A stretch of DNA of 26,457 nucleotides from Firmicutes bacterium CAG:110 (GCA_000434635.1 HF988033.1:1-26457), one strand, 5' to 3'. Shown: positions 7,193-15,932, counted from the stretch's first letter. Translations and numbers: made by a program. The notes: a model not told the origin generated them from the letters alone.

Positions 7193-8230
7193 ATGACAAA
7201 ACAGATTCTGGTGGGCGGCGTTCCCATCGGTGGCGGCGCCCCGGTGGTCATCCAGTCCATGCTCAATACCAAAACCACGGATGTGGAGGGCAGCCTGAAG
7301 CAGATTCGACAGCTTGCCTCCGCCGGGTGCCAGATCGCCCGACTGGCGGTTCCCAACATGGAAGCCGCCCGGAGCTTTGCGGACATCTGCAAGGACTCTC
7401 CCCTGCCCCTGGTGGCGGATATCCATTTTGATTACAGACTTGCCATCGCCGCGGCAGAGGGCGGCGCGTCCAAAATCCGCATCAACCCCGGCAACATCGG
7501 CGGCGAAGACCGGGTCAAGGCCGTGGTGGAGGTGTGCAAGGACAAGCACATCCCCATCCGCATCGGCGTCAACGGCGGCAGTCTTGACAAGCGTCTTCTG
7601 GAAAAATACGGCCACCCCACCGCCGAAGCGCTGGTGGAAAGCGCCTTTGAACATCTGGAGCTGCTGGAAAAACAGGGCTTTTACGACACCTGCGTCTCCA
7701 TGAAGTCCTCCACCGTCCCCACCATGGTAGCCGCCGCGCGGCTGTTCCGCGCCAAATGTGACTATCCCCTCCACATCGGCGTGACCGAGACCGGCCCCGT
7801 CCGGCAGGGTCTGATCAAGTCCGCCATGGGCATCGGCGCGCTGCTTCTGGACGGCATCGGCGATACCATCCGGGTCAGCCTGACCGACGACCCGGTGCAG
7901 GAGGTTTACGCCGCCCGGGACATTCTCAAGGCCGCGGGGCTTCGGAAGGACGGCGTGAACATCGTCTCCTGCCCCACCTGCGGACGGACCCGCATCGACC
8001 TGATCGGTCTGGTGAACCGGGTGGACGAAGCACTGAAAAACTGTGAAAAGCCCATCACCGTGGCGGTCATGGGCTGCGTGGTCAACGGCCCCGGCGAAGC
8101 CCGGGAAGCGGACATCGGCATTGCCGGCGGCGACGGCTGGGGCATGATTTTTGAAAAGGGCGTGCAGGTGGAAAAGCTCCCCTATGACGAGCTGCTCCCT
8201 GCCCTGCTGAAACGAATTGAAGCACTGTAG
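7193..8230 (+). CDS. ispG: 4-hydroxy-3-methylbut-2-en-1-yl diphosphate synthase
   Basis: Iron-sulfur enzyme of the MEP pathway that converts ME-cPP to HMBPP using ferredoxin or flavodoxin. The 345-residue product has the N-terminal GGAPVVIQSMLNTKTTD barrel start and the cluster-binding residues Cys260, Cys263 (SCPTCGR) and Cys295 with Glu302 (GCVVNGPGEA). The 7-residue Cys-to-Glu spacing matches known GcpE proteins. It is the two-domain bacterial form, without the plant insert. AGAGGTG lies before ATG 7193. The rseP stop codon overlaps that ribosome site. Lying between rseP and polC, it fills the place proS holds in Bacillus. Confidence 0.97.
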   Translation: MTKQILVGGVPIGGGAPVVIQSMLNTKTTDVEGSLKQIRQLASAGCQIARLAVPNMEAARSFADICKDSPLPLVADIHFDYRLAIAAAEGGASKIRINPGNIGGEDRVKAVVEVCKDKHIPIRIGVNGGSLDKRLLEKYGHPTAEALVESAFEHLELLEKQGFYDTCVSMKSSTVPTMVAAARLFRAKCDYPLHIGVTETGPVRQGLIKSAMGIGALLLDGIGDTIRVSLTDDPVQEVYAARDILKAAGLRKDGVNIVSCPTCGRTRIDLIGLVNRVDEALKNCEKPITVAVMGCVVNGPGEAREADIGIAGGDGWGMIFEKGVQVEKLPYDELLPALLKRIEAL

Positions 8231-8239
8231 AGACACGAT

Positions 8240-11200
8240 ATGGAAGAACAAATTTTCTTTCTGAATATGTTTCCGGACTATGAGCCGCCTGAGGAGCTGT
8301 ATGCAGCCCTTTCTCAGGCGGCTATCGCCGCTGCGGATATTGACCCCGAAACCCGAAGCGTCCACGTGGCGCTGCATTCCGAGCGTTACATCCCCCAGCG
8401 GCTGCTGGAACAGGTTCGCAAGGACATTTGTGGCCTGTACGGCCTGCAAAAGCTGGAACTGACCGCGACCCACCCGGAATCGGAGCTGAAAAAAATCGAG
8501 CCGGAAGAACTGATGTGGCTGTTTGTCAGCCGCAACTCCATGGCGCGGGGGTCCCTCGCCGGGGCAAAGTGGGAATGGAACGAACAGAATCTCACGGTAA
8601 AGCTCGCCGCCAACGGAAAAGAAACCCTTCTGGAACACATCCCGTCTGTGGAAAAGGTACTGCGGGAGCGGTTCGCCGCCCCGGTGCATATCACCGTGGA
8701 GGCTGGCAACACGCTGGAGGGAAAAGCGCTGTTTGCCGCCACAGAGTCCATGCGGGAATCGGAGATTCAGAAGCTTCCCGCCGTCTCCGCCGCTCAGCCG
8801 AAGAAGGAGGACAAGTCCGCCGCCCCCAGCGAAACTTTCTATGGCAAGCCCTTCAAGGGCACGCCCGTTCCCATGAAGGAGCTGAGTCTGGACATGGGAA
8901 CCGTCATCGTGGAGGGCAAGGTCTTCGCTGTGGACCACAAGGAGCTGAAAAAGCGCAACGCCTATGTTGTGAAATTCGACATGACGGACAACACAAACTC
9001 CGTCCGTGTCAGCCGCTTTATGGAGGCCGGAGAGGCCAAACCCATTCTGGAAAACGTTCAGGTCGGTTCCGTCCTGCGGGTGCAGGGCAAGCTGGGCGAA
9101 GATCGATACGAGGGCGAAATGGTTCTCAAGCCCTACGCCATGCAGCCCGGCTCCATGCCCAAGCGGCAGGACACTGCCCCGGGGGAAAAGCGGGTGGAGC
9201 TGCATCTGCACACCACCATGTCTAACATGGACGCTCTGACGGATACCGCCGCCGCCGTGAAGCAGGCGGCCGCATGGGGTCACAAGGCCATCGCCATCAC
9301 CGACCACGGCGTCGCCCAGTCCTTCCCCGACGCCATGAAGGCCGCCTCCAAGGCCAAGGTGGCCGGAACCGACCAGAATATCAAGATTCTCTACGGCTGT
9401 GAGGGGTATTATGTAAACGACGTAGACGACCGCATTGTAGTCCACGGTGAGCAGGATATCACCTTCGATCAGGAATTCATCGCCTTCGATCTGGAAACTA
9501 CCGGCCTGTCCTCCCGCAGCGACCGCATCATCGAGATCGGCGCTGTTGTGCTGAAAAACGGTGAGGAAGTGGACCGTTTCCAGACCTTCGTTGACCCGGA
9601 GCGTCCGCTGGAGCGGAAAATCGTGGAGCTGACCGGCATCACCGACGAAATGCTTGTCGGCGCACCGAAAATCGAAGAGGTGCTGCCCAAATTTCTGGAC
9701 TTCATCGGCAACCGGGTTCTGGTTGCTCACAATTCCGACTTCGACACCGGCTTTATCCGCGCCGAGTGCCAGCGCCTTGGCTACGATTATCATTACACCG
9801 CGGCGGATACCCTGATTCTGTCTCAGAATCTTCTGCCCCAGCTGAACAAATTCAAGCTGAACATCGTCTCCAATGCCCTGAGCCTGCCCGACTTCAACCA
9901 TCACCGGGCGGCGGACGACGCCATGACCTGCGGCCTCATCATGGCGAAGCTCATGGTCAAGCTGGAAGAGGAGCATGACATCCACAACTTGCAGGCCATC
10001 AACCCTGCCATGACCCATCTGCGTTCCGGCGGCCGCATCACTGATCGGCAGGCAAGGCACATCATTATTTTTGCCAAGAACCAGATCGGTCTGCGCAACC
10101 TGTACCACCTGATTTCCGATTCCAATCTGCAATACTTCCGCCGGGTGCCCCGGATGCCCAAGTCCGACATTCTTAAGCTGCGGGAGGGGCTGATCATCGG
10201 TTCTGCCTGCGAAGCGGGCGAGCTGTTTCAGGCCATTCTCGACCGAAAAAGCGACGACGAGCTGAAACGCATTGCGTCCTTTTACGACTTTCTGGAAATC
10301 CAGCCTCTGGCGAACAACCGCTTCATGCTGGCAAACGAAAAATACGAAGCCAAAACCGACGAAGACCTCCGGGAGTACAACCGGAAAATCGTCCGGCTGG
10401 GCGAGGAACTGGGCAAGCCTGTGGTCGCCACCGGAGACGTTCACTTCCTGAACCCCGAGGACGAGATTTTCCGTCACATTCTGCTGGCGACCAAGGGCTT
10501 CGACGACGCGGACAAGGATATGCCCCTGTACTTCCGCACTACGGATGATATGCTGCGGGAATTCTCCTATTTAGGCGAGGAAAAAGCCTGCGAGGTAGTC
10601 ATCACCAACCCCAACCGCATCGCCGACATGTGCGAATCTCTGCGCCCCGTCCCCCACAATCTGTTCGCTCCCAAAATCGAAAACTCCGTGGAAGACCTGA
10701 AAAATCTTGTCTACACCAAATTCCACCGCCTTTACGGGGACAATCCCCCGGAGCTGATGGTAAAGCGCGTGGAGACGGAGCTGCACGACATCATCAACTG
10801 CCACTACGACGTGATCTACATGTCTGCCCAGAAGCTGGTGCAGAATTCGCTGGAGCATGGCTATCTGGTCGGCTCCCGTGGCTCCGTCGGCTCGTCCATC
10901 GTGGCCTACATGTCCGGCATCACCGAGGTCAACTCCTTCCCGCCCCACTACCGCTGCCCCAATCCGGAATGCAAGTACACCACCTTCGACGTTCCCAAGG
11001 GCTACGGCTGCGGCGCCGACCTGCCGGACGCTGTCTGCCCCAAGTGCGGCACGAAATTCGAGAAAGACGGCTTCAACATTCCCTTTGAGACCTTCCTTGG
11101 CTTCGGCGGCGACAAGGTTCCCGATATCGACCTGAACTTTTCCGGCGAATACCAGTCAAAAGCCCACGCTTACTGTATCGAAATGTTCGGAAAATCCCAC

Positions 11201-12547
11201 GTTTTCCGGGCGGGAACCATTGGCACCGTGGCGGAAAAAACTGCCTTCGGCTATGTAAAAAAGTACCTGTCCGAACGTGGCAAGACTGCCTCCCGGGCAG
11301 AGGAAGCCCGCCTCGCGGCGGGCTGCGTAGGCGTCCGGCGCACCACCGGCCAGCACCCCGGCGGTCTGGTGGTCATCCCACAGGAAAACGAGATTTGGGA
11401 CTTCTGCCCGGTGCAGCACCCGGCGGACGACCCTCAGGCCGACCAGATCACCACCCATTTTGAATACCACTCCATGGAGGAAAACCTTCTGAAGCTGGAC
11501 ATGCTGGGTCACGATGACCCCACCATGATCCGCATGATGGAGGACATGACCGGTATCGACGCCAAGACCATCCCGCTGGACGACAAGGACACCATGTCCA
11601 TTTTCATCTCCTCCAAGGTGCTGGGCTACGAGGACGACAAGATTCTCGGCCCCACCGGCGCCGTCGCCATTCCGGAGTTCAACACCCGCTTTACCCGCGG
11701 GATGCTGATGGATACCATGCCCACCCGGTTTGATACGCTTCTGCGTCTGTCCGGCTTCTCCCACGGCACCGACGTGTGGCTGGGAAACGCCAAAGACCTG
11801 ATTACCTCCAAAACCGCCACCGTTGATCAGGCCATCGGCTGCCGTGACGACATCATGCTTTATCTGATCTCCTGCGGAATGCCGGAAAAGCGCTCCTTCA
11901 AGATCATGGAGGCCGTGCGAAAAGGCAGAGGTCTGCCCGAAGGCGCGGAGGAGGAAATGAAGGCCGCAGGCGTGCCGGAATGGTACATCGGTTCCTGCAA
12001 AAAGATCAAGTATCTGTTCCCCAAGGCCCACGCCGTGGCCTATGTTATGATGGCTTTCCGTATCGCATGGTTCAAGGTACATCATCCGCTGGCCTTCTAC
12101 TCCGCCTATTTCTACCGCCGCAGTCAGAAGGGCGGCTTCGACGCGGTGCTGATGACCCACGGCAAGGATGCGGTGGTCGCCAACATCGACGCCATCGAGA
12201 ACAACGAAAACGCCACGGACAAAGACGAAGACCTGCTGACCACGCTGGAAGTGGCCTACGAATACTACATCCGGGGCTTTGAATTCCTGCCCATCAGCAT
12301 TTACGACAGCCACGCCACGAAATTCATCATCAAGGACGGCAAGCTGCTGCCCCCCTTCGTTGCGATCTCCGGCCTCGGTGAAAACGCGGCATGGGACTTG
12401 ATGCGGGGTCGTGAGGGCAAAACCTTCCTGTCCGTGGAGGAAGTCGCCGCCGCCTGCCCCAAGGTGTCCAAGACCCACATTCAGATGCTCAGAGAGGCCG
12501 GTGCTTTCGGCGACCTGCCCGATACCAGTCAGGTCAGCTTCTTCTGA
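8240..12547 (+). CDS. polC: DNA polymerase III alpha subunit, PolC type
   Basis: Main replicative polymerase of low-GC Gram-positive bacteria, with a built-in proofreading exonuclease. The 1435-residue product shows, in order: N-terminal domain; OB domain (about 215-310); PHP domain beginning ELHLHTTMSNMDAL (about 320) and interrupted by a DEDDh exonuclease (Asp417/Glu419 in FDLETTG; HRAADD at 555-560); the rest of PHP; a zinc site with paired cysteines (Cys906, Cys911 and a later CPKCG); and the catalytic palm PDIDLNF with Asp962 and Asp964. The length is typical. It is the last gene of the operon, 9 bases after ispG. The ribosome site is weak. A hairpin follows the stop codon. Confidence 0.98.
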   Translation: MEEQIFFLNMFPDYEPPEELYAALSQAAIAAADIDPETRSVHVALHSERYIPQRLLEQVRKDICGLYGLQKLELTATHPESELKKIEPEELMWLFVSRNSMARGSLAGAKWEWNEQNLTVKLAANGKETLLEHIPSVEKVLRERFAAPVHITVEAGNTLEGKALFAATESMRESEIQKLPAVSAAQPKKEDKSAAPSETFYGKPFKGTPVPMKELSLDMGTVIVEGKVFAVDHKELKKRNAYVVKFDMTDNTNSVRVSRFMEAGEAKPILENVQVGSVLRVQGKLGEDRYEGEMVLKPYAMQPGSMPKRQDTAPGEKRVELHLHTTMSNMDALTDTAAAVKQAAAWGHKAIAITDHGVAQSFPDAMKAASKAKVAGTDQNIKILYGCEGYYVNDVDDRIVVHGEQDITFDQEFIAFDLETTGLSSRSDRIIEIGAVVLKNGEEVDRFQTFVDPERPLERKIVELTGITDEMLVGAPKIEEVLPKFLDFIGNRVLVAHNSDFDTGFIRAECQRLGYDYHYTAADTLILSQNLLPQLNKFKLNIVSNALSLPDFNHHRAADDAMTCGLIMAKLMVKLEEEHDIHNLQAINPAMTHLRSGGRITDRQARHIIIFAKNQIGLRNLYHLISDSNLQYFRRVPRMPKSDILKLREGLIIGSACEAGELFQAILDRKSDDELKRIASFYDFLEIQPLANNRFMLANEKYEAKTDEDLREYNRKIVRLGEELGKPVVATGDVHFLNPEDEIFRHILLATKGFDDADKDMPLYFRTTDDMLREFSYLGEEKACEVVITNPNRIADMCESLRPVPHNLFAPKIENSVEDLKNLVYTKFHRLYGDNPPELMVKRVETELHDIINCHYDVIYMSAQKLVQNSLEHGYLVGSRGSVGSSIVAYMSGITEVNSFPPHYRCPNPECKYTTFDVPKGYGCGADLPDAVCPKCGTKFEKDGFNIPFETFLGFGGDKVPDIDLNFSGEYQSKAHAYCIEMFGKSHVFRAGTIGTVAEKTAFGYVKKYLSERGKTASRAEEARLAAGCVGVRRTTGQHPGGLVVIPQENEIWDFCPVQHPADDPQADQITTHFEYHSMEENLLKLDMLGHDDPTMIRMMEDMTGIDAKTIPLDDKDTMSIFISSKVLGYEDDKILGPTGAVAIPEFNTRFTRGMLMDTMPTRFDTLLRLSGFSHGTDVWLGNAKDLITSKTATVDQAIGCRDDIMLYLISCGMPEKRSFKIMEAVRKGRGLPEGAEEEMKAAGVPEWYIGSCKKIKYLFPKAHAVAYVMMAFRIAWFKVHHPLAFYSAYFYRRSQKGGFDAVLMTHGKDAVVANIDAIENNENATDKDEDLLTTLEVAYEYYIRGFEFLPISIYDSHATKFIIKDGKLLPPFVAISGLGENAAWDLMRGREGKTFLSVEEVAAACPKVSKTHIQMLREAGAFGDLPDTSQVSFF

Positions 12548-12551
12548 CAGA

Positions 12552-12579
12552 TAATCGGAGTGCTCATGCACTCCGATTA
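12552..12579 (+). terminator. Hairpin after polC
   Basis: TAATCGGAGTGC (12552-12563) pairs perfectly with GCACTCCGATTA (12568-12579) over a TCAT loop, five bases after the polC stop codon. It is placed like the operon terminator, but the downstream sequence is CTGCTTGCAAATTT rather than a real T-tract, so termination may be weak or factor-assisted. Confidence 0.6.
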
Positions 12580-12583
12580 CTGC

Positions 12584-12612
12584 TTGCAAATTTCAGAATT
12601 TTGTAATATAAT
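12584..12612 (+). promoter_or_regulatory. Predicted promoter of the nucleoside phosphorylase gene
   Basis: -35 TTGCAA (12584-12589) and a perfect -10 TATAAT (12607-12612) are 17 bases apart. Transcription would start near 12619, just before the palindromic element at 12628, so the element would lie wholly within the 5' leader of the phosphorylase mRNA. Confidence 0.75.
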
Positions 12613-12627
12613 ATAAAAACAAAATCA

Positions 12628-12788
12628 GGGTGTATCTGAAAACTGGCGAAATGCCCAGCAGCGAGGAATTTTTGTCCTGGGCAAGCCATTTTTCCGCAGG
12701 AATACTTGCTGTATTTCAAGGGAAAATGGCGCGGCACAGGGCAAAAAGAACCGCTGATCGGGCGTTTTGACAGTTTTCAGATACACCC
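12628..12788. mobile_element. MITE-like palindromic element, 161 bp
   Basis: The ends GGGTGTATCTGAAAACTG (12628-12645) and CAGTTTTCAGATACACCC (12771-12788) are perfect 18-bp inverted repeats. The interior is also an imperfect palindrome almost throughout: GCCATTTTT (12685-12693) faces AAAATGGC (12723-12730), and the apex AATAC/GTATT (12701-12705 and 12711-12715) closes on a TTGCT loop. There is no coding capacity. Size, terminal repeats and foldback structure fit a non-autonomous miniature element or a bacterial palindromic repeat. I cannot make out a convincing target-site duplication (left flank TCA, right flank CCA), and there is no second copy in this window. Confidence 0.8.
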
Positions 12789-12808
12789 CCAATTAAGAGG
12801 TGTTTTAT

Positions 12809-13582
12809 ATGCAGGATGTCGGAATGCAGTATCACATTCACTGTAACAAGGGGGACGTGGGACGTTACGTTTTCCTCCCCGGCGACCCGGGGCGCTGCCA
12901 GTCCATTGCCAGCTTCTTTGATAACCCCGTCCATATCGGCATGAACCGGGAGTACAATATTTACACAGGCACCATGCTGGGGCAGAAGGTCTCCGTCTGC
13001 TCCACCGGCATCGGCGGCCCGTCGGCCTCCATCGCCATGGAGGAGCTGGCGGCCATCGGCGCGGATACCTTCATTCGGGTCGGCACCTGCGGCGGCATCG
13101 CCATGGACGTCCTGCCCGGGGACGTGGTGGTCGCCACGGGCGCTATCCGTTACGAGCATACCTCTCTTGAATACGCCCCCATTGAGTTCCCCGCCGTGCC
13201 TGACTTTGACGTCACGGCCGCGCTGAAAGCTGCCAGTGAGAGTCTGGGCTACCGCACCCACACCGGCGTCGTCCAATGCAAGGATTCTTTTTATGGTCAG
13301 CACAGCCCGGAAAAATCTCCTGTATATTACGACCTGCTGCAAAAGTGGGAAAGCTGGAAGCGTTTGGGCGTGAAGGCCAGCGAAATGGAGTCCGCGGCAC
13401 TGTTTGTGGTCGCCGCCGCACTGGGCGTGCGCTGCGGCAGCTGCTTCCACGCCGTGTGGAATCAGGAGCGGGAAAAAGCGGGTCTCGCCATGCCCATGAC
13501 CGAGGACACCACCGGCGCCGTCAAGGTGGGCATCGAAGCCATGAAGCGGATCATTGCCGCCGATCTGGAGAACGGTAAATGA
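12809..13582 (+). CDS. Uridine phosphorylase-type nucleoside phosphorylase
   Basis: Predicted cytosolic phosphorylase that splits a nucleoside, most likely uridine, into base and ribose 1-phosphate for salvage. The 257-residue product has the NP-I family phosphate-binding PGDPGR (24-29) and RVGTCGG (90-96), the substrate segment RYEHTSLEYAPIEFPAV, and EMES (192-195), the ribose-binding motif. The RVGTxGG and FPAV features point to Udp rather than DeoD, but substrate choice within NP-I is not certain. The ATG at 12809 has AGAGG 8 bases upstream, and that ribosome site begins only 8 bases beyond the right end of the palindromic element. It has its own promoter and ends in a shared bidirectional terminator region. 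Confidence 0.88.
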   Translation: MQDVGMQYHIHCNKGDVGRYVFLPGDPGRCQSIASFFDNPVHIGMNREYNIYTGTMLGQKVSVCSTGIGGPSASIAMEELAAIGADTFIRVGTCGGIAMDVLPGDVVVATGAIRYEHTSLEYAPIEFPAVPDFDVTAALKAASESLGYRTHTGVVQCKDSFYGQHSPEKSPVYYDLLQKWESWKRLGVKASEMESAALFVVAAALGVRCGSCFHAVWNQEREKAGLAMPMTEDTTGAVKVGIEAMKRIIAADLENGK

Positions 13583-13585
13583 GAT

Positions 13586-13600
13586 TGCTCTGAAAGAGCA
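13586..13600 (+). terminator. Small hairpin after the phosphorylase gene
   Basis: TGCTCT (13586-13591) pairs with AGAGCA (13595-13600) over a 3-base loop, followed by TTTCAT. It is weak alone, and may work with the stronger hairpin at 13625. Confidence 0.4.
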
Positions 13601-13624
13601 TTTCATGCGGAAAAATTGACAAAA

Positions 13625-13658
13625 CCGCAGGGGACGATGAACCAATCGTCCCCTGCGG
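13625..13658 (-). terminator. Bidirectional terminator between convergent genes
   Basis: CCGCAGGGGACGAT (13625-13638) and ATCGTCCCCTGCGG (13645-13658) form a perfect 14-bp stem. On the minus strand it is followed by TTTTGTCAATTTTT, a good T-tract for the end of the rhamnose operon. On the plus strand ATATATTTG follows, so it can also stop the phosphorylase transcript. Confidence 0.8.
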
Positions 13659-13707
13659 ATATATTTGACAAATTATAGCACTAAATGTGGAGAAACGCGG
13701 TATTCTT

Positions 13708-14598
13708 TCAGTATCCGATTTCCTTCAGATAGCGGCTCAGCGCGTCCTGCCAAGTCGGAAGGGGCGTAAAGCCGGCTTCTATAAGCTTGCTCCTGTCAAG
13801 ACGGCTGTTGAACGGACGCGCCGCCTTATTCAAACCGTACTCCTCCGTTGTCACAGGCAGAACCTTCGTCTGATAGCCGGCCTGACGGTAGATTTCCTTG
13901 GTAAAATCGTACCAGCTGATATAGCCGCCTTCATTGGTTGCATGGTAGTATCCGTATTTCTCGGTCTCATTCATGTCCACCAGCAGCCGTGACAAATCGT
14001 ACGTATAGGTTGGCGTGCCGATCTGGTCATTTACGACGCGAACCGTGTCATGAGTTTTACCAACGTTCAGCATAGTCTTGACAAAATTCTTCCCGTTTCG
14101 TCCAAAGACCCAGGCAATGCGGACGATAAAGTACTTTTCAAGTTCCCGGCTGACCGCCAGCTCACCTTCCAATTTCGTCTGACCATACACATTCAGGGGC
14201 TTATAGTCCTTGCAGTCCGGCTTCCATGGCTCTGTTCCCTGACCGTCAAACACATAGTCTGTGCTGATATATGTCATTTTACAGTTCAGCTTCTTGCAGA
14301 CATCCGCAATGTTCTTCGTGCCACCAGCGTTGACAGCACGTACTTTCGCCACGTTTTCATCATCCTCTGCCATGTCCACGGCCGTCCACGCTGCGCAGTG
14401 GATCACGGCATCCGGATTCACATCCGTAATTGCCTTTTCTACGGCGTTCCTATCGGTGATATCCAATGACATGTAGGGCGCGGCTATGTCACATGCTTCC
14501 TGCATATCAGACCCTACGCCCTCATATCCGCGTTTCAGCAGCTCGTTCATGACATCGTGTCCCAGTTGACCGCCAACGCCGGTTACGAAAAACTTCAT
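13708..14598 (-). CDS. rfbD: dTDP-4-dehydrorhamnose reductase
   Basis: Last step of dTDP-L-rhamnose synthesis: NAD(P)H-dependent reduction of dTDP-4-keto-L-rhamnose. The 296-residue SDR protein has the Rossmann loop GVGGQLG (7-13), ISTDYVFDG (111-119), the YxxxK pair Tyr138/Lys142 in YGQTK, and the late NSRLDRSKL segment common in RmlD. GGGAGAG precedes the ATG. It is the promoter-distal gene of the rfb operon, separated from rfbC by two glycosyltransferase genes, and its sequence is less GC-rich than rfbA-rfbC. Confidence 0.95.
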   Translation of the reverse strand: MKFFVTGVGGQLGHDVMNELLKRGYEGVGSDMQEACDIAAPYMSLDITDRNAVEKAITDVNPDAVIHCAAWTAVDMAEDDENVAKVRAVNAGGTKNIADVCKKLNCKMTYISTDYVFDGQGTEPWKPDCKDYKPLNVYGQTKLEGELAVSRELEKYFIVRIAWVFGRNGKNFVKTMLNVGKTHDTVRVVNDQIGTPTYTYDLSRLLVDMNETEKYGYYHATNEGGYISWYDFTKEIYRQAGYQTKVLPVTTEEYGLNKAARPFNSRLDRSKLIEAGFTPLPTWQDALSRYLKEIGY

Positions 14599-14620
14599 AT
14601 CAATCTCTCCCGAAACTCTT

Positions 14621-15919
14621 TCATTCCGATTCGCAGCATTCTCGGCTTTGTAAATTCTTCAAGAGACGCTTTACTAACTGCTTCCAGTAATGAAACTCAA
14701 AATAATGATGCCACAGGAACGGACGGCTCCCATTCAGATATTCTTTGTAGAACTGAGCACCGTATTCGTACGCTTCCAAATGATAGTCCATTTCCGGGAT
14801 CAGATACGGCTCCATGAACCACTGATACCGGTACAAATCCCGATATGACTTCATGTATCCAATAAAACAAGCCCGAAAATACCTATCGGAATAGAATCTG
14901 GCATCCGGTGGCAGGAGGCCATTATCTTCCGCAAAATGCTGTAAAATGTCGTTATACCCCATGATAAAAGGTCCGGTCATTGGTACGGTATAGATTGGAA
15001 TGTTGGCATCAACGTAAGTCGTCTGCAATTCCTTTATACGGTCAACCGGCGGCTGCCAATCGTTAATGAATGCGCATCGCTCCATAATAAGCAGCCTTTG
15101 CCCCTGTTTACCGAACAACATGTTCTGAGGCAGTGTTCCGGATACAGTCGCAACAACCTCAGCATTTCGGATATACTGAATCAGTTGAGACAAGGGTATC
15201 TTTTCCGGATAAAGAACCGTATAGCCATTCTTTTTAAAGAAATCATCCAGCGCCTCAAATCCAAATTCCAAATCCCTGTGTTTGGGCAAAAGGCTGCGGC
15301 TCATATACACTTTTTCAGGAGTGTTCCCCCCCCCACGGACATTTGCTGCTACTGTATCGAATACTCGCAGATATTTGGGAGAATACGCTCCCCATCTGCG
15401 AAAAGCCAAATCTGGAACAATCACTTCCCGGTAGGTTGTCGGCTTATTGACAAATTCCAGCTTGTCCCAGATATTCAAGAGCGTGAGAAACTCTTTGTAA
15501 TTTCCCTTGATTTCTCTTGTCTCGCCCTCGTCCAGAGCAAATACATAGCTATCCACGGAGGAATCATTTTCCAGAAAATACCAAAGCCTGGCAACTCCCT
15601 CCACAAGAAAATGTCCCCAATGGTGAATCAGATACCCGCAATAAACAACTTTTTTATCCCTGTATTCCGCGGATTCAAAGGAATTGCACGGTTTGACACA
15701 GCACTCCACCGCAGAAATCCCAACGCTGTTCCCATCCTCATCCACAACACCTCCGCAGCCAATCCAACCGAATTGATCCGTTTTCCGCACAGGTAGAACA
15801 GTGGCATTCTTTCCCTGCCACACGGAGGGAGTTTCCCGCTTCTCGTAAGCCACCTCATGCTGTTTTTTCAGAGCCGCAGCTTTTTGAGGGCGTAAGTACC
15901 GATAATCCACTGTGTACAC
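14621..15919 (-). CDS. Glycosyltransferase family 61-like protein, distal copy
   Basis: Predicted cytosolic glycosyltransferase, 432 residues, with no signal peptide or membrane segment. GT61/DUF563 features are the HHWGHFLVEGVARLW segment (about residue 95 on) and the later donor-domain segment with SGTLPQNMLF. It is a clear paralogue of the next gene upstream and collinear over its whole length (YCGYL, WYFLEND, TTYREVIVP, YPEK, MGYND and a shared FHYWKQ end). The GTG at 15919 is chosen because GGAGG lies 8 bases upstream and the start (YTVDYRYLRP) then aligns with the paralogue (YSIDYQYLRP). Sampled lines are near 48-52% GC, below the neighbours. A 9-base G tract encodes Gly196-198. Its location implies it adds a sugar in a rhamnose-containing surface polymer. 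The acceptor is unknown. Confidence 0.82.
   Translation of the reverse strand: MYTVDYRYLRPQKAAALKKQHEVAYEKRETPSVWQGKNATVLPVRKTDQFGWIGCGGVVDEDGNSVGISAVECCVKPCNSFESAEYRDKKVVYCGYLIHHWGHFLVEGVARLWYFLENDSSVDSYVFALDEGETREIKGNYKEFLTLLNIWDKLEFVNKPTTYREVIVPDLAFRRWGAYSPKYLRVFDTVAANVRGGGNTPEKVYMSRSLLPKHRDLEFGFEALDDFFKKNGYTVLYPEKIPLSQLIQYIRNAEVVATVSGTLPQNMLFGKQGQRLLIMERCAFINDWQPPVDRIKELQTTYVDANIPIYTVPMTGPFIMGYNDILQHFAEDNGLLPPDARFYSDRYFRACFIGYMKSYRDLYRYQWFMEPYLIPEMDYHLEAYEYGAQFYKEYLNGSRPFLWHHYFEFHYWKQLVKRLLKNLQSRECCESE
15326..15334. repeat. Nine-base C/G homopolymer inside a glycosyltransferase gene
   Basis: Nine consecutive C on the plus strand read as three GGG glycine codons (residues 196-198) on the coding strand. 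The aligned position of the paralogous gene has no such tract. In the length seen here the frame is intact. A change of one base would shift it. Confidence 0.85.
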
Positions 15920-15927
15920 GCACAGCA

Positions 15928-15932
15928 CCTCC
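15928..15932 (-). promoter_or_regulatory. Ribosome binding site that selects a GTG start
   Basis: GGAGG on the minus strand, 8 bases before GTG 15919. A longer frame starting at GTG 15928 would have this site overlapping its own start codon, so the shorter form is preferred. Confidence 0.7.

Noticed and set aside
7100..10477. Very long minus-strand open frame (1125 codons) opposite ispG and polC
   Set aside because: It is antisense to two well-recognised genes, its translation is rich in His, Gly and Gln with no family motifs, and such frames are a common by-product of GC-rich codon use.
11156..12589. Minus-strand open frame of 477 codons opposite the 3' half of polC
   Set aside because: Same composition artefact: no motif, no plausible ribosome site, and fully covered by polC on the other strand.
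12628..12788. Palindromic element as an attachment site or riboswitch
   Set aside because: There is no integrase or tRNA nearby, and the structure is one simple foldback without a recognisable riboswitch architecture.
12716..13645. Minus-strand open frame across the right half of the palindrome and the phosphorylase gene
   Set aside because: It is antisense to a gene with clear NP-I motifs. The palindrome itself shows no coding signal, so this is not a transposase remnant.
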